Shown: in pieces, positions 6,650 to 15,169 of the stretch
Layout of the letters: each line of letters starts with the position of its first letter
Position numbering within the stretch: position 1 is the first letter of the stretch
Source of the DNA: Thermoguttaceae bacterium
GTDB lineage: Bacteria > Planctomycetota > Planctomycetia > Pirellulales > Thermoguttaceae
Assembly (NCBI GenBank): GCA_017434455.1
Contig: JAFRFG010000002.1
Coordinates: forward strand, 1 to 44,429
Length of the DNA stretch: 44,429 nt
Direction: 5' to 3'
The notes under the pieces: model-generated
What the model was told of the DNA's origin: nothing
Databases searched by the model: none
The model's input: only the letters and a program-made list of their open reading frames with translations
Position numbers and translations under genes: made by a program

Positions 6650-9604
6650 TTGTCTTCCGACGATATGAACGATAATACCCCCGAAAATTCCTTCGGTGAG
6701 CCCTCCGATAATCCCGATCGTTCCGACAGTTCCGACGATCTGTCCCAGTTCCTTTCCGACTCCAAAGATTTCTCCTGGGTCCCCCGCGACGGCGAGGGGA
6801 ACGAGATCCCCGGCGCCCTGGACGATCCCGAGAAATACCCCCCGCTCAAGCCGATCTACAACCCGAAGGACGACCGCTACTACCTTCCCGACAAAACGCT
6901 CCTGGAGCAGCGCCCCATCGTCGAGGAGATGCACGACTGCTTCATCGACTACTCGATGAGCGTCATTATCAGCCGCGCCATCCCCGATGTCCGCGACGGT
7001 TTAAAGCCGTCGCAGCGGCGTATTTTGGTAGCGATGAACGATCTGGGGCTCAGCCCCTCGAGCCACCGCATCAAATGCGCCAAGATCTCCGGCGATACCA
7101 GCGGTAACTACCATCCCCACGGTGAGGCGATCATTTACCCGACCTTGGTCCGCATGGCCCAAGAGTGGAACATGCGCTACCTGCTGGTCGACAAACAGGG
7201 GAACTTCGGTTCGATCGCCGGTCTGCCCGCCGCGGCGATGCGATACACCGAGGCGCGCCTCTCCCCGATGGCGATGGCGCTGCTGGAAGACCTCAAACTC
7301 GACACGGTCGACTACATCCCCACCTACGACGAGCGAAATCTCGAGCCGACGGTCCTCCCCTCCAAGGCGCCGAACCTCCTGATCAACGGTTCCGACGGTA
7401 TCGCCGTCGGGATGGCGACCAGTATCCCTCCGCACAATATCCGTGAAGTCTGCGACGCGGCGATCGCCGTGATCGACCGCCCCTCGATCTCCGGTTCCGA
7501 ACTGCTGAGAATCTGCCCCGGTCCCGACTTCCCGACCGGCGGCATCGTCTCGCGCAAGGGGCTTAAGAAGGCGTATCTCGACGGCCGCGGCAGCGTCTTC
7601 GTCCGCGCCAAGACCGAAATCGTCGAGAAAAAGGGGAAGTGCTGGATCATCATCCACTCGATCCCCTATAAGCAAAGCCGCGATCTGATCGTCACCCAAA
7701 TCAACACCGCGATCAGCGAAGGGAAGATCGACGGGGTTTCGAAAGAGGCCGAAGACCTCTCCGATCTCAAAGAGCCGGTCCGTATCCAAATCGAGCTCAA
7801 AAAGGGGGCCGACCCCGAGCTGGCGTTAAATCAGCTGTTCCGCACCACCTCGCTGCAGACCACCTACCCGATCATCCTGCTGGCGCTGGTCGACAATCAG
7901 CCGCGGGTCCTCTCGTTCAAAGAGATGCTCGAAGAGTTCATTCGTCACCGGACCAGCGTGATCCGCAGGCGGACGACCTTCCTCCTCAACCGGGCGCTGA
8001 AACGGCTTCACACGATCGAGGGGCTCCTCATCGCGCACGCCAATATCGACGAGGTGATCCGCATCATCCGAACCAGCAAGACCCAGGCCGAGGCGAAAGA
8101 GCGTCTGTGTCAAATCCAATCCCCCGCCGCGCTGCTTCAGCGCGCCCTGGGGGACGCCGGATTCGAGGCGTTCGTCGAAAACCGCGGTTCCCGCGAAGAG
8201 ACCTACTCCCTCACCCCGGTTCAGGCCGACGCTATTTTGAAGATGACGCTCGGCCAGTTGGTCAACCTCGAGCAGGAGAAACTCTCGGGCGAATACAATA
8301 CCCTTCTGGACAACCGCGCCGAATACCGCCGCATCCTCTCCGACGAGAGCAATATCCTCGCGGTCGTGCGAAGCGACCTGGAGGAGATCAAAAAGAAGTT
8401 CTCCGACAAGCGTCGCACAGAACTGGGGACCTTCGGCCCCGGCGACGATCTGGAGAGCGTCCCCGACGACACGATGGTCATCACGATCACCGAGAACAAC
8501 TACATCAAGCGGACGCCCTCGGCCGAATTCCGAACGCAAAACCGCGGCGGCATGGGGCTCACCGGCGCCGCCTCGCGAGATCAAGATCGGGCCAAGCATC
8601 TGTTCGTCGCCAACAACCGCGATTACATTCTCTTCTTTACCAACCGCGGGAAGGTCTACTGGATGCGGGTCTATAAGATCCCGGAGGGGTCCCGCGACGG
8701 CAAGGGGCGCTCGCTGATGAACCTTCTGCGGCTTGAGCGAAACGATAAGAACGAGGTGATCGAGAGGATCGCCGTCCCGAAGGTGGTTCAAGACCTGGCC
8801 GAACCGGACCGCTTCCTGGTGATGGCCACCAAGCAGGGGCTGGTCAAAAAGACCGCGCTGTCGGCCTACAGCCGTCCCAAGAAGAACGGCATCATCGCCG
8901 TCAAACTCAGGGACGACGACGAGCTGATCGACGCGACCCTCTGCGGTCCCAGCGACGAGATTGTCCTTTCCACCGCCCACGGCATGGCGATTCGGTTCCG
9001 TCAGTCCGACGCCCGCTCGATGGGGCGCAACTCCAGCGGGGTGCGCGGCATCAAGCTGCGCAAGGGGGACAGCGTCGTCGGGATGGCCGTGGCCGACGAA
9101 AGCGCGACGCTTCTGACGATCTGCGCCGATGGTATCGGCAAGCGGACCCCCTTCGGCCCAAACGCGGTGGGCGCAGACACCGACCCCGCCAATGAAGCCG
9201 ACGACGTCAAGTCGAATTTCTCCTACCGCACTCAGACGCGCGGCGGCTTTGGTCTTCGCGACATCGAAGTGAGGAAACGTCAAACCCGGGTCATCGGCAT
9301 TGTCTCGGTCAACGAAGACGATGAGATGATGATGCTCACCACCGGCGGAAAGGTCCAGCGGGTGAAGATCACTCAGATCCCGATCAACGGCCGCAATACC
9401 AAGGGGGTTCGCATTATGAAGGTCGACGCCAACGATCAGCTGGTGGCGATCAACCGCATCCCGCCGGAACAGATCGTTGAGGAACAGGCCGCTGCCGAAA
9501 GTGTTGCTGCCGACAGTGCTGCTTCCGACAGCGCTGCTGCCGGAAATGCTGCTGCCGGAAATGACGCCGACGGAAATGACGCCGACGGCGGGCCTTCCGC
9601 TTAA
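6650..9604 (+). CDS. gyrA: DNA gyrase subunit A
   Basis: Protein of 984 residues starting at TTG 6650; the strong AAGGAGG site at 6638-6644, five bases upstream, decides this start over an in-frame TTG at 6578. After an acidic N-terminal extension of about 90 residues, the breakage-reunion domain begins near IVEEMHDCFIDYSMSVIISRAIPDVRDG. The catalytic tyrosine is Tyr199 in AAAMRYTEARL. The C-terminal beta-pinwheel follows, with a degenerate GyrA-box QNRGGMG at 630-636 and a related QTRGGFG at 862-868. At the positions equivalent to E. coli Ser83 and Asp87 it has Ala160 and Pro164 (HPHGEAIIYP). The C-terminus ends in an Ala/Asp/Asn/Gly micro-repeat tail. It negatively supercoils DNA together with GyrB, which is not in this window. 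A second gyrase/topo IV A paralogue is the main alternative, since the box is imperfect. Confidence 0.88.
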   Translation: MSSDDMNDNTPENSFGEPSDNPDRSDSSDDLSQFLSDSKDFSWVPRDGEGNEIPGALDDPEKYPPLKPIYNPKDDRYYLPDKTLLEQRPIVEEMHDCFIDYSMSVIISRAIPDVRDGLKPSQRRILVAMNDLGLSPSSHRIKCAKISGDTSGNYHPHGEAIIYPTLVRMAQEWNMRYLLVDKQGNFGSIAGLPAAAMRYTEARLSPMAMALLEDLKLDTVDYIPTYDERNLEPTVLPSKAPNLLINGSDGIAVGMATSIPPHNIREVCDAAIAVIDRPSISGSELLRICPGPDFPTGGIVSRKGLKKAYLDGRGSVFVRAKTEIVEKKGKCWIIIHSIPYKQSRDLIVTQINTAISEGKIDGVSKEAEDLSDLKEPVRIQIELKKGADPELALNQLFRTTSLQTTYPIILLALVDNQPRVLSFKEMLEEFIRHRTSVIRRRTTFLLNRALKRLHTIEGLLIAHANIDEVIRIIRTSKTQAEAKERLCQIQSPAALLQRALGDAGFEAFVENRGSREETYSLTPVQADAILKMTLGQLVNLEQEKLSGEYNTLLDNRAEYRRILSDESNILAVVRSDLEEIKKKFSDKRRTELGTFGPGDDLESVPDDTMVITITENNYIKRTPSAEFRTQNRGGMGLTGAASRDQDRAKHLFVANNRDYILFFTNRGKVYWMRVYKIPEGSRDGKGRSLMNLLRLERNDKNEVIERIAVPKVVQDLAEPDRFLVMATKQGLVKKTALSAYSRPKKNGIIAVKLRDDDELIDATLCGPSDEIVLSTAHGMAIRFRQSDARSMGRNSSGVRGIKLRKGDSVVGMAVADESATLLTICADGIGKRTPFGPNAVGADTDPANEADDVKSNFSYRTQTRGGFGLRDIEVRKRQTRVIGIVSVNEDDEMMMLTTGGKVQRVKITQIPINGRNTKGVRIMKVDANDQLVAINRIPPEQIVEEQAAAESVAADSAASDSAAAGNAAAGNDADGNDADGGPSA

Positions 9605-9648
9605 GGAGCAACCCCGCGGCGCGCTGCGGCGCCCGCGCGAAGGCCAAC

Positions 9649-9682
9649 AAAAAAAGCCCCGCTTTCAAAGCGGGGCTTTTTT
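9649..9682. terminator. Bidirectional intrinsic terminator between gyrA and serA
   Basis: Stem AGCCCCGCTT / AAGCGGGGCT with an A-run on the left and a T-run on the right, so it works for both convergent genes: gyrA ending at 9604 and serA ending at 9729. Confidence 0.9.
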
Positions 9683-9728
9683 CGGTTTTTCACGGCCGGA
9701 TAAAGGCCGCGAAGGAGGTTGTTTTTCC

Positions 9729-11351
9729 TTACGCCATCCAGGCGGGATACTCGCCGGCCTTCGGCAGCTCGGCCAAGGTCACCGACTCGATCTCGTCGAT
9801 CTGGAGCATCTCGTCGGCGAACGACTTCTCGGGAACGCTGTCGAGCGACAGGATACCCAAGGTGACCGTACCCGGCTTGCTGGCCGAACGGCCGACCGAC
9901 AGACGGGCGATATTCATATTGTACTTGGCGGTGATGCTGCCGACCTTGCCGATGACGCCCGGGACATCTTTGTGCTCGAACAGCGCCAGGTGGCCGTCGA
10001 GGTAGGCCTCCAGACGCAGACCGTCTTTGATGATCAGACGGGGCATCGTGTTGCCGAAGATGGTGCCGCCGAGGGAAACCATCCCCTTGTCGGTCGTCAG
10101 CTCAACGGTCATCAGCGAGCTGAAGTCGACGACTTCGGTCGAGGTCTCTTGGACGACCTTGATACCGTACTCGGCCATCATCGGGATCGCCGAAACGATG
10201 CTCACGTCGCTCCCCGTGGCCGCGGTCAGCAGCCCGGCGGCGAAAGCGCTGGTCACCAGCTGGGTGTTCTTCTTGCCGATGTCCCCCTTGTAGCAGAGCT
10301 TGCAGGAGCTGATCGCGGCCTTGGTGACCTGGCGGGCCAGCAGACCGAGACGGTACGAGGTATCGAGCCAGCTGCGCAGATCGTTGAGCGTCTCCGGATC
10401 GAGCGAGGAGAAGTTCACGGCCTGCTTGATGATCCCCTTGGTCAGGTAATCGATCACCAGCTGAACGGCTTCCAGCGCGACGTTCGTTTGGGCCTCTTCG
10501 GTGCTCGCCCCCAGGTGCGGGGTGCAGACGACGTGCGGCATGCCGAACAGCTCGCTGGAGGTGCACGGCTCTTCGGGGTAGACATCCAGGGCGACGCCGC
10601 CGAGCTGGCCGCTCTTGAGCCCCTCGGCCAGGGCGTCCATATTGTAGATGCCGCCGCGGGCGCAGTTGATCAGGCAGACCCCCTTCTTCATCTTCGCGAT
10701 CTGAGGGGCGTCGATCAGATTGCGGGTCTGATCATTGAGCGGGGTATGGACGGTGAGGTAATCGAACTCGGGGAGCATCGACTCGACGGTGTCGAAGAGC
10801 TTCACGCCGAGTTCTTCGGCGCGGGCCTGCGGGAGGAACGGGTCGTAGGCGACGACGTTCATGCCGAACGCCTTGGCGAAGCGGGTCACGACCTGGCCGA
10901 TGCGCCCCATCCCGATGATGCCGAGAGTCTTGCCGAAGAGCTGGTGACCGGTGAACTTTTTGCGGTCCCAGCGGCCTTCGATCAGCGACTGATAGGCCGG
11001 AGCGGTGTTGCGGCTCAGCGCCAGGATCAGGGCGAAGGTCTGCTCGGCGGTCGAGATGGTGTTCCCGCCCGGGGTGTTCATCACGATGATGCCGTTCTTG
11101 GTCGCGGCCTTCAGATCGATGTTATCGACACCGACACCGGCGCGGGCGATCGCCTTGAGCCGGCGGTTCCCCTCGAGAACATCGGCCGTGATCTTGACAC
11201 CACTGCGACAGATCGCGCCGTCGAATTCCAGAAGGGTCTGGCGAAGCTCCTCCCCCTTCAAGCCGATGCGCTCTTCGTACTCCACACCGGCGTTCTTCAA
11301 CAAATCCAGCCCGTCCTGGGAAAGATTATCCAGCACGACGATTCTAGCCAT
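9729..11351 (-). CDS. serA: D-3-phosphoglycerate dehydrogenase (long ACT-domain form)
   Basis: Protein of 540 residues catalysing NAD-dependent oxidation of 3-phosphoglycerate to 3-phosphohydroxypyruvate, the first step of serine synthesis. The ATG at 11351 has AAGGTGG five bases upstream; a GTG three codons earlier lies inside that site. The NAD-binding motif GMGRIG is at 147-152, and the catalytic Arg232 (CARGG), Glu261 (YPEEP) and His279 (TPHLG) are all present. The middle allosteric-substrate-binding domain follows, and an ACT domain closes the protein (about 465-540: LFEHKDVPGVIGKVGSITAKYNMNI begins it), fitting the about 530-residue type found in bacteria such as Bacillus and actinobacteria. 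ACT domains usually bind serine for feedback. It is convergent with gyrA and has its own promoter at 11430-11457. Confidence 0.95.
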   Translation of the reverse strand: MARIVVLDNLSQDGLDLLKNAGVEYEERIGLKGEELRQTLLEFDGAICRSGVKITADVLEGNRRLKAIARAGVGVDNIDLKAATKNGIIVMNTPGGNTISTAEQTFALILALSRNTAPAYQSLIEGRWDRKKFTGHQLFGKTLGIIGMGRIGQVVTRFAKAFGMNVVAYDPFLPQARAEELGVKLFDTVESMLPEFDYLTVHTPLNDQTRNLIDAPQIAKMKKGVCLINCARGGIYNMDALAEGLKSGQLGGVALDVYPEEPCTSSELFGMPHVVCTPHLGASTEEAQTNVALEAVQLVIDYLTKGIIKQAVNFSSLDPETLNDLRSWLDTSYRLGLLARQVTKAAISSCKLCYKGDIGKKNTQLVTSAFAAGLLTAATGSDVSIVSAIPMMAEYGIKVVQETSTEVVDFSSLMTVELTTDKGMVSLGGTIFGNTMPRLIIKDGLRLEAYLDGHLALFEHKDVPGVIGKVGSITAKYNMNIARLSVGRSASKPGTVTLGILSLDSVPEKSFADEMLQIDEIESVTLAELPKAGEYPAWMA

Positions 11352-11401
11352 AGCGACCACCTTCCTTCATACTTGGTTTGGTGAGTTGATCTTCCTGTAA
11401 T

Positions 11402-11417
11402 CGATAAAAATTTATCG
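11402..11417. promoter_or_regulatory. Palindrome CGATAAA-N2-TTTATCG in the serA leader
   Basis: A perfect 7-base inverted repeat around AA lies 13 bases downstream of the serA -10 box, at the expected transcription start. Position and symmetry suit a repressor operator; no regulator is identified. Confidence 0.45.
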
Positions 11418-11429
11418 TTTACGTTCCTC

Positions 11430-11457
11430 ATTTTACCCTTTTCCGAAAGCGTGTCAA
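11430..11457 (-). promoter_or_regulatory. serA promoter (TTGACA-N16-TAAAAT)
   Basis: Consensus -35 TTGACA (11452-11457) and -10 TAAAAT (11430-11435) on the minus strand, 16 bases apart, about 80 bases before the serA ATG. Confidence 0.75.
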
Positions 11458-11486
11458 TAAAGAATCACGCCCGAAAAAGGGTAAAA
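11431..11486 (-). terminator. Imperfect inverted repeat, possible glgP terminator overlapping the serA promoter
   Basis: TTTTACCCTTTT..CGTG (11431-11453) pairs with CACG..AAAAGGGTAAAA (11466-11486). It lies directly downstream of the minus-strand glgP stop (11497). One arm contains the serA -35 and -10 boxes, so termination of glgP and initiation of serA use the same DNA. There is no classical U-run after the stem. Confidence 0.4.
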
Positions 11487-11496
11487 GAGGATGAAA

Positions 11497-13674
11497 TCAC
11501 GGAATCTCGGCGGTGATCCCGCCGGCGGCCCGCAAATACGCCTTCTGAGTGTAGTCGGCGACCATGCGGTGGGCCGAGAAACGCCAGGCCAACGTGGCGA
11601 TCGAGTTCTTCATCCGCTCGATCCACTCCAGCGGCAGCCCGTCCTCATCGCGGTCGTAGTACATCGGGATGATCTGGTTCTTGAGCACATCCATCATGCT
11701 GGCGCGGTCCCGTTCGTCGGTGATCGCGTCGAAGGTGTGCGCCGAGCCGTTGCCGATGGCAAAACCGTTCGTCCCGTCGTACGCCTCGGCCCACCAGCCG
11801 TCGAGCACCGAGAAGTTCAGGGCGCCGCTTAAGACCGCCTTTTGCCCGCTCGTCCCGGAGGCCTCCAGCGGCCGGCGCGGGTTGTTGAGCCACACATCGA
11901 CCCCCTGTACCATGTGGCGGGCGACATTGATATCGTAGTCTTCGAGGAAGACGATTCTGTTTTCGAAGCGCGGGTCTTTGCGCAGCTGGGAGATTTCCCA
12001 AATCAGCCGTTTGCCCGGCTTGTCGGCCGGGTGCGCCTTGCCGGCGAAGACCAGCTGCACCGGACGATCGGGATCGTTCAGCAGCGAGGCCAGTTCCCCG
12101 GGCTCCTGCGTAATCAAGGTCGCGCGCTTATAGGTCGCGAAACGGCGCCCGAAGCCGATCGTCAGGACGTTCGGGTCAAAGATCGTCTGGGCCTTGAGGA
12201 TATCGTCCTCCGAGGCCTTGGCCCTGCGCAGCTGGCGGGTCAGGCGCAGGCGAATGAAAATGATCAGCAGATTCTTCAGCACACCGTGGGTCTCCCACAG
12301 CTCGCCGGGATCGATATTGTGGACCTGTTCCCAAACCGCCGGATCGATCGATTCCTCGGTCCAGCCGGGCATATGGCGCTCGAAGAGGGTCTTCATCTGC
12401 CAGGCCATCCAGCTGGGGACGTGAACACCGTTGGTGATATGGCCGATCGGAATCTCGGACTCCGACTTTTTCTCGGGCCACAGGCAGCGCCACATGTGAC
12501 GCGTCACCTTCCCATGCAGACACGAGACCGCGTTGACGTAGCGGGAGAGATTCATCCCGAGGACGGTCATGCAGAAGTTCTCGTTCGGGTCGGAGGGGTT
12601 CTTGCGTCCCAGAGCCATCAGCGCGTCGTGCGAAAGCCCCAGCTTCTTGCCGAGGGGGCCGAGGTGCTCTTCGATCAGGGCCGAGTCAAAGTAGTCGTGA
12701 CCGGCGATCACGGGGGTATGGGTGGTGAAGACCGTCTGCTCGGTCACCTCACGGGCGGCGTCCTCGAACGACATCCCGTTGTCGTCCATCTTCTCGCGAA
12801 TCACCTCCAGCGTGGCGAAGGCGTTGTGCCCCTCGTTGAGGTGATAGACGCCGGGGGTGATTCCCAGGGCCCGCAGCGCGCGCACCCCGCCGATCCCCGA
12901 GACAATCTCTTGACGGATACGGGTGCGGTTGTTCCCCCCGTAGAGGGTGCTGGTCAGCTCTCGGTCCTCCTTGGAGTTCTCTTCCATATCGGTATCGAGA
13001 AGGTAGAGATTGACGCGGCCGACGGCCATCTTGCGGACGCGGGCGTAGATCGGCCCGTTCGAGGTCTCGACCTGGACGGTGATCTTATTGCCGTCCTTGT
13101 CGAGCGCCGGTTCCAGGGGGACATACTCGACCTTCGTGTCGATGTACTCTTCCTTCTGCCACCCCTCGGCGTCGAGATACTGACGGAAATAACCCTGATC
13201 GTAGAACAGGCCGATCGCCACCAGCGGAACCCCCAGGCCGCTGGCGCTTTTGATGTGGTCGCCGGCCAAAATCCCCAAACCGCCCGAATAGATCGGAACC
13301 GACTCGTGGAGACCAAACTCCAGCGAGAAATAGGCGACCGGCTTCGAACCGAGGACCCCGACGTTCTGCTGGGCCCAGATCGGGCGGGTCGTCATATACT
13401 GGACCATGCGGCGATACGCCTGGTCGACCCGGGTGTGCAGGGCCAGCTCGTAGGCGCGGGCCTCCAGCCGTTCGGGGGAGAACTCTTTCAAAAGGGCGAT
13501 CGGGTTGTGGCCCAGCTGACGCCAGCGGGTCGGCTCAATCGATTGAAAAATCGTCACCACCTCGGGGTGCCAGCTCCACCACATATTGTGGGCCAGAGCG
13601 TTGAGCTTCTCGTAAACGGTCGCCGGACGCTGAGTGATGCAGCGTGCATCCTGCGCAGAAGTAGTATCCGTCAT
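11497..13674 (-). CDS. glgP: Alpha-glucan (glycogen/maltodextrin) phosphorylase, GT35
   Basis: Protein of 725 residues that phosphorolyses alpha-1,4-glucans to glucose-1-phosphate. The start ATG at 13674 has an AAGGAGAGG site. Landmarks of the bacterial/archaeal phosphorylase type (TIGR02094-like) are NMWWSWHPE near the N-terminus, VAYFSLEFGLHESVPIYSGGLGILAGDHIKSASGLGVPLV, HLNEGHNAFATLE, TTHTPVIAGHD, the Lys-containing GFGRRFATYKRA, and the PLP-binding site EASGTSGQK with Lys612, followed by LDGWWAEAYDGTNGFAIG. The residue before the PLP lysine is Gln where Met is more usual. It is upstream of serA on the same strand, but serA has its own promoter. No other glycogen gene is adjacent. Cytoplasmic. 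Confidence 0.93.
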   Translation of the reverse strand: MTDTTSAQDARCITQRPATVYEKLNALAHNMWWSWHPEVVTIFQSIEPTRWRQLGHNPIALLKEFSPERLEARAYELALHTRVDQAYRRMVQYMTTRPIWAQQNVGVLGSKPVAYFSLEFGLHESVPIYSGGLGILAGDHIKSASGLGVPLVAIGLFYDQGYFRQYLDAEGWQKEEYIDTKVEYVPLEPALDKDGNKITVQVETSNGPIYARVRKMAVGRVNLYLLDTDMEENSKEDRELTSTLYGGNNRTRIRQEIVSGIGGVRALRALGITPGVYHLNEGHNAFATLEVIREKMDDNGMSFEDAAREVTEQTVFTTHTPVIAGHDYFDSALIEEHLGPLGKKLGLSHDALMALGRKNPSDPNENFCMTVLGMNLSRYVNAVSCLHGKVTRHMWRCLWPEKKSESEIPIGHITNGVHVPSWMAWQMKTLFERHMPGWTEESIDPAVWEQVHNIDPGELWETHGVLKNLLIIFIRLRLTRQLRRAKASEDDILKAQTIFDPNVLTIGFGRRFATYKRATLITQEPGELASLLNDPDRPVQLVFAGKAHPADKPGKRLIWEISQLRKDPRFENRIVFLEDYDINVARHMVQGVDVWLNNPRRPLEASGTSGQKAVLSGALNFSVLDGWWAEAYDGTNGFAIGNGSAHTFDAITDERDRASMMDVLKNQIIPMYYDRDEDGLPLEWIERMKNSIATLAWRFSAHRMVADYTQKAYLRAAGGITAEIP

Positions 13675-14035
13675 CGTGCCATCCTCTCCTTGGTAAACCT
13701 TTGTGGGGATCTGCCATGGCCGACCAGAGCGAAGGCCCTGGCAATTGGCGAAAACAATTCACGGTAAAACCGCGCTGCGGTGCGCGGCGCAATCATTCGC
13801 GGGCTTAAGACAGGGGCCGGGTCGATCATTCAACAAGCCCGCAGTGGGCTATTTTACCTGTATCACACCGATGAGAAAGGAGGGAGCCGCGCCTTCGGAG
13901 GCGATCACAACAGACCCCGCGCCGGGCGCCGATCAATTGAACCGCGCGCGGGGGTGTGTTAGAATCGACCAAAGAACGGTGGCGGTGACGGCACCGCGTC
14001 ATTTCGAGGAAAACATTATTACAGGAAGACAAAAG
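13675..14035. other. Divergent intergenic region between glgP and the aldo/keto reductase
   Basis: 361 bases without a credible gene. It contains the plus-strand promoter listed at 13937-13965, a GC-rich hairpin CCGCGC/GCGCGG at about 13770-13787 and a small hairpin AGCCC/GGGCT near 13845. I could not find a convincing glgP promoter here. Confidence 0.5.
13937..13965 (+). promoter_or_regulatory. Promoter of the aldo/keto reductase (TTGAAC-N17-TAGAAT)
   Basis: -35 TTGAAC (13937-13942) and -10 TAGAAT (13960-13965) at optimal 17-base spacing, about 70 bases before the ATG at 14036. Confidence 0.65.
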
Positions 14036-15058
14036 ATGATCTATCGAACCATTGGAAAGAGCAATATCTCCGCCTCGGTCGTCGCCTTCGGAACCTTCCC
14101 CCTGGGAGGGTGGATGTGGGGGGGGTGCGACGAGAAAGCCGCGCTGAACACCATCGCCGAGGCCCTCGATCTGGGGATCAACCTCTTCGATACCGCCCCG
14201 CTGTACGGATGGGGAAGCTCCGAGGAACTGCTGGGACGGGCGATGAAGGGCAAACGCGAGAAGTTCGTCGTCTCGACCAAGTGCGGCCTGCGCTGGAACG
14301 GCCCGGACTTCACCGAAGACTCGGGAGAATTTCACTTCCGTTACGACGAGCGCGGGTTAAACCCGAACGGTCCGATGGTCTGCCGCCGCTATCTGTCGGC
14401 CAAATCGATCCGCTGGGAGGTCGAACAGTCGCTGCGCCGTCTGGGGACCGACTACATCGATATCTATTTCACCCACGCCCCCGACGCGACCACGCCGCTG
14501 GACGAGTCGATCGACGAGCTACTTCGTCTCAAGGCCGAGGGGAAGATTCTCACCATCGGCTGCTCGAATGTCAGCAATGACCAGATGAAGCAGTACATCG
14601 CCTCCGGCGAGCTGGACCTGCTTCAGGAACGCTTCAGCTTGCTCGACCGCCACGTCGAGTCCAACGGCCTGATCGACCTGGCGCGTGACGCTGAAGTTTC
14701 GTTCTTCGCCTACACCCCGCTGGAAAACGGCCTGCTGACCGGCAACATCTCGCCGAACCGCGTCTACCCCGAGGGAGACCTTCGCAAAAACTCCCCCCGA
14801 TTCTCCGCCGAAAACATCGAAAAGGTCAACGCGATGCTCACCCGCTTCCGCCCCATCGCCGAGGCGCACGGGCTGTCGCTCGGTCAGCTCGCCACGGCGT
14901 GGAACTTCTCCCGCTATGACAAGGGGCACGTCCTGTGCGGAATGCGCACCGCCGAGGCGGTTCGCGAAAACGCCGCGGCCGGCCGGGTACAGCTCAGCGA
15001 GGAGGAAACCGCCCGCATGGTCGAGATCGCCTCCGAGTATCAGTTCGCCGTCGACTAA
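14036..15058 (+). CDS. Aldo/keto reductase
   Basis: Protein of 340 residues. The frame is open upstream to 13703, but the promoter at 13937-13965 and the AGGAAG site eight bases before the ATG at 14036 fix the start, giving the usual AKR N-terminus MIYRTIGKSNISASVVAFGT. The catalytic tetrad is visible: Asp52 (FDTAPLYG), Tyr57, Lys82 (STKCG) and His147 (YFTHAPD). A TIM-barrel NAD(P)H-dependent reductase acting on sugars or other carbonyls is expected; the substrate is not evident. It carries no signal peptide and so is cytoplasmic. Transcribed toward the five glycosidase-like genes, 111 bases before the first, so it may be a sugar-metabolising partner of them, which is inference only. Confidence 0.9.
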   Translation: MIYRTIGKSNISASVVAFGTFPLGGWMWGGCDEKAALNTIAEALDLGINLFDTAPLYGWGSSEELLGRAMKGKREKFVVSTKCGLRWNGPDFTEDSGEFHFRYDERGLNPNGPMVCRRYLSAKSIRWEVEQSLRRLGTDYIDIYFTHAPDATTPLDESIDELLRLKAEGKILTIGCSNVSNDQMKQYIASGELDLLQERFSLLDRHVESNGLIDLARDAEVSFFAYTPLENGLLTGNISPNRVYPEGDLRKNSPRFSAENIEKVNAMLTRFRPIAEAHGLSLGQLATAWNFSRYDKGHVLCGMRTAEAVRENAAAGRVQLSEEETARMVEIASEYQFAVD

Positions 15059-15169
15059 AGATGTTCGGCGAAGATTCGGCTTAAGAGTAATCGGCCGGCG
15101 ATAACGGAAGAATCCCCTCCGGAAGAAACAGCTTTGATCATTCCCCCCCCAGACGCCAAGGATCCTCCG

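Noticed and set aside
11842..13767. Long plus-strand frame antisense to glgP
   Set aside because: No recognisable domain; glgP on the minus strand is complete with all catalytic motifs.
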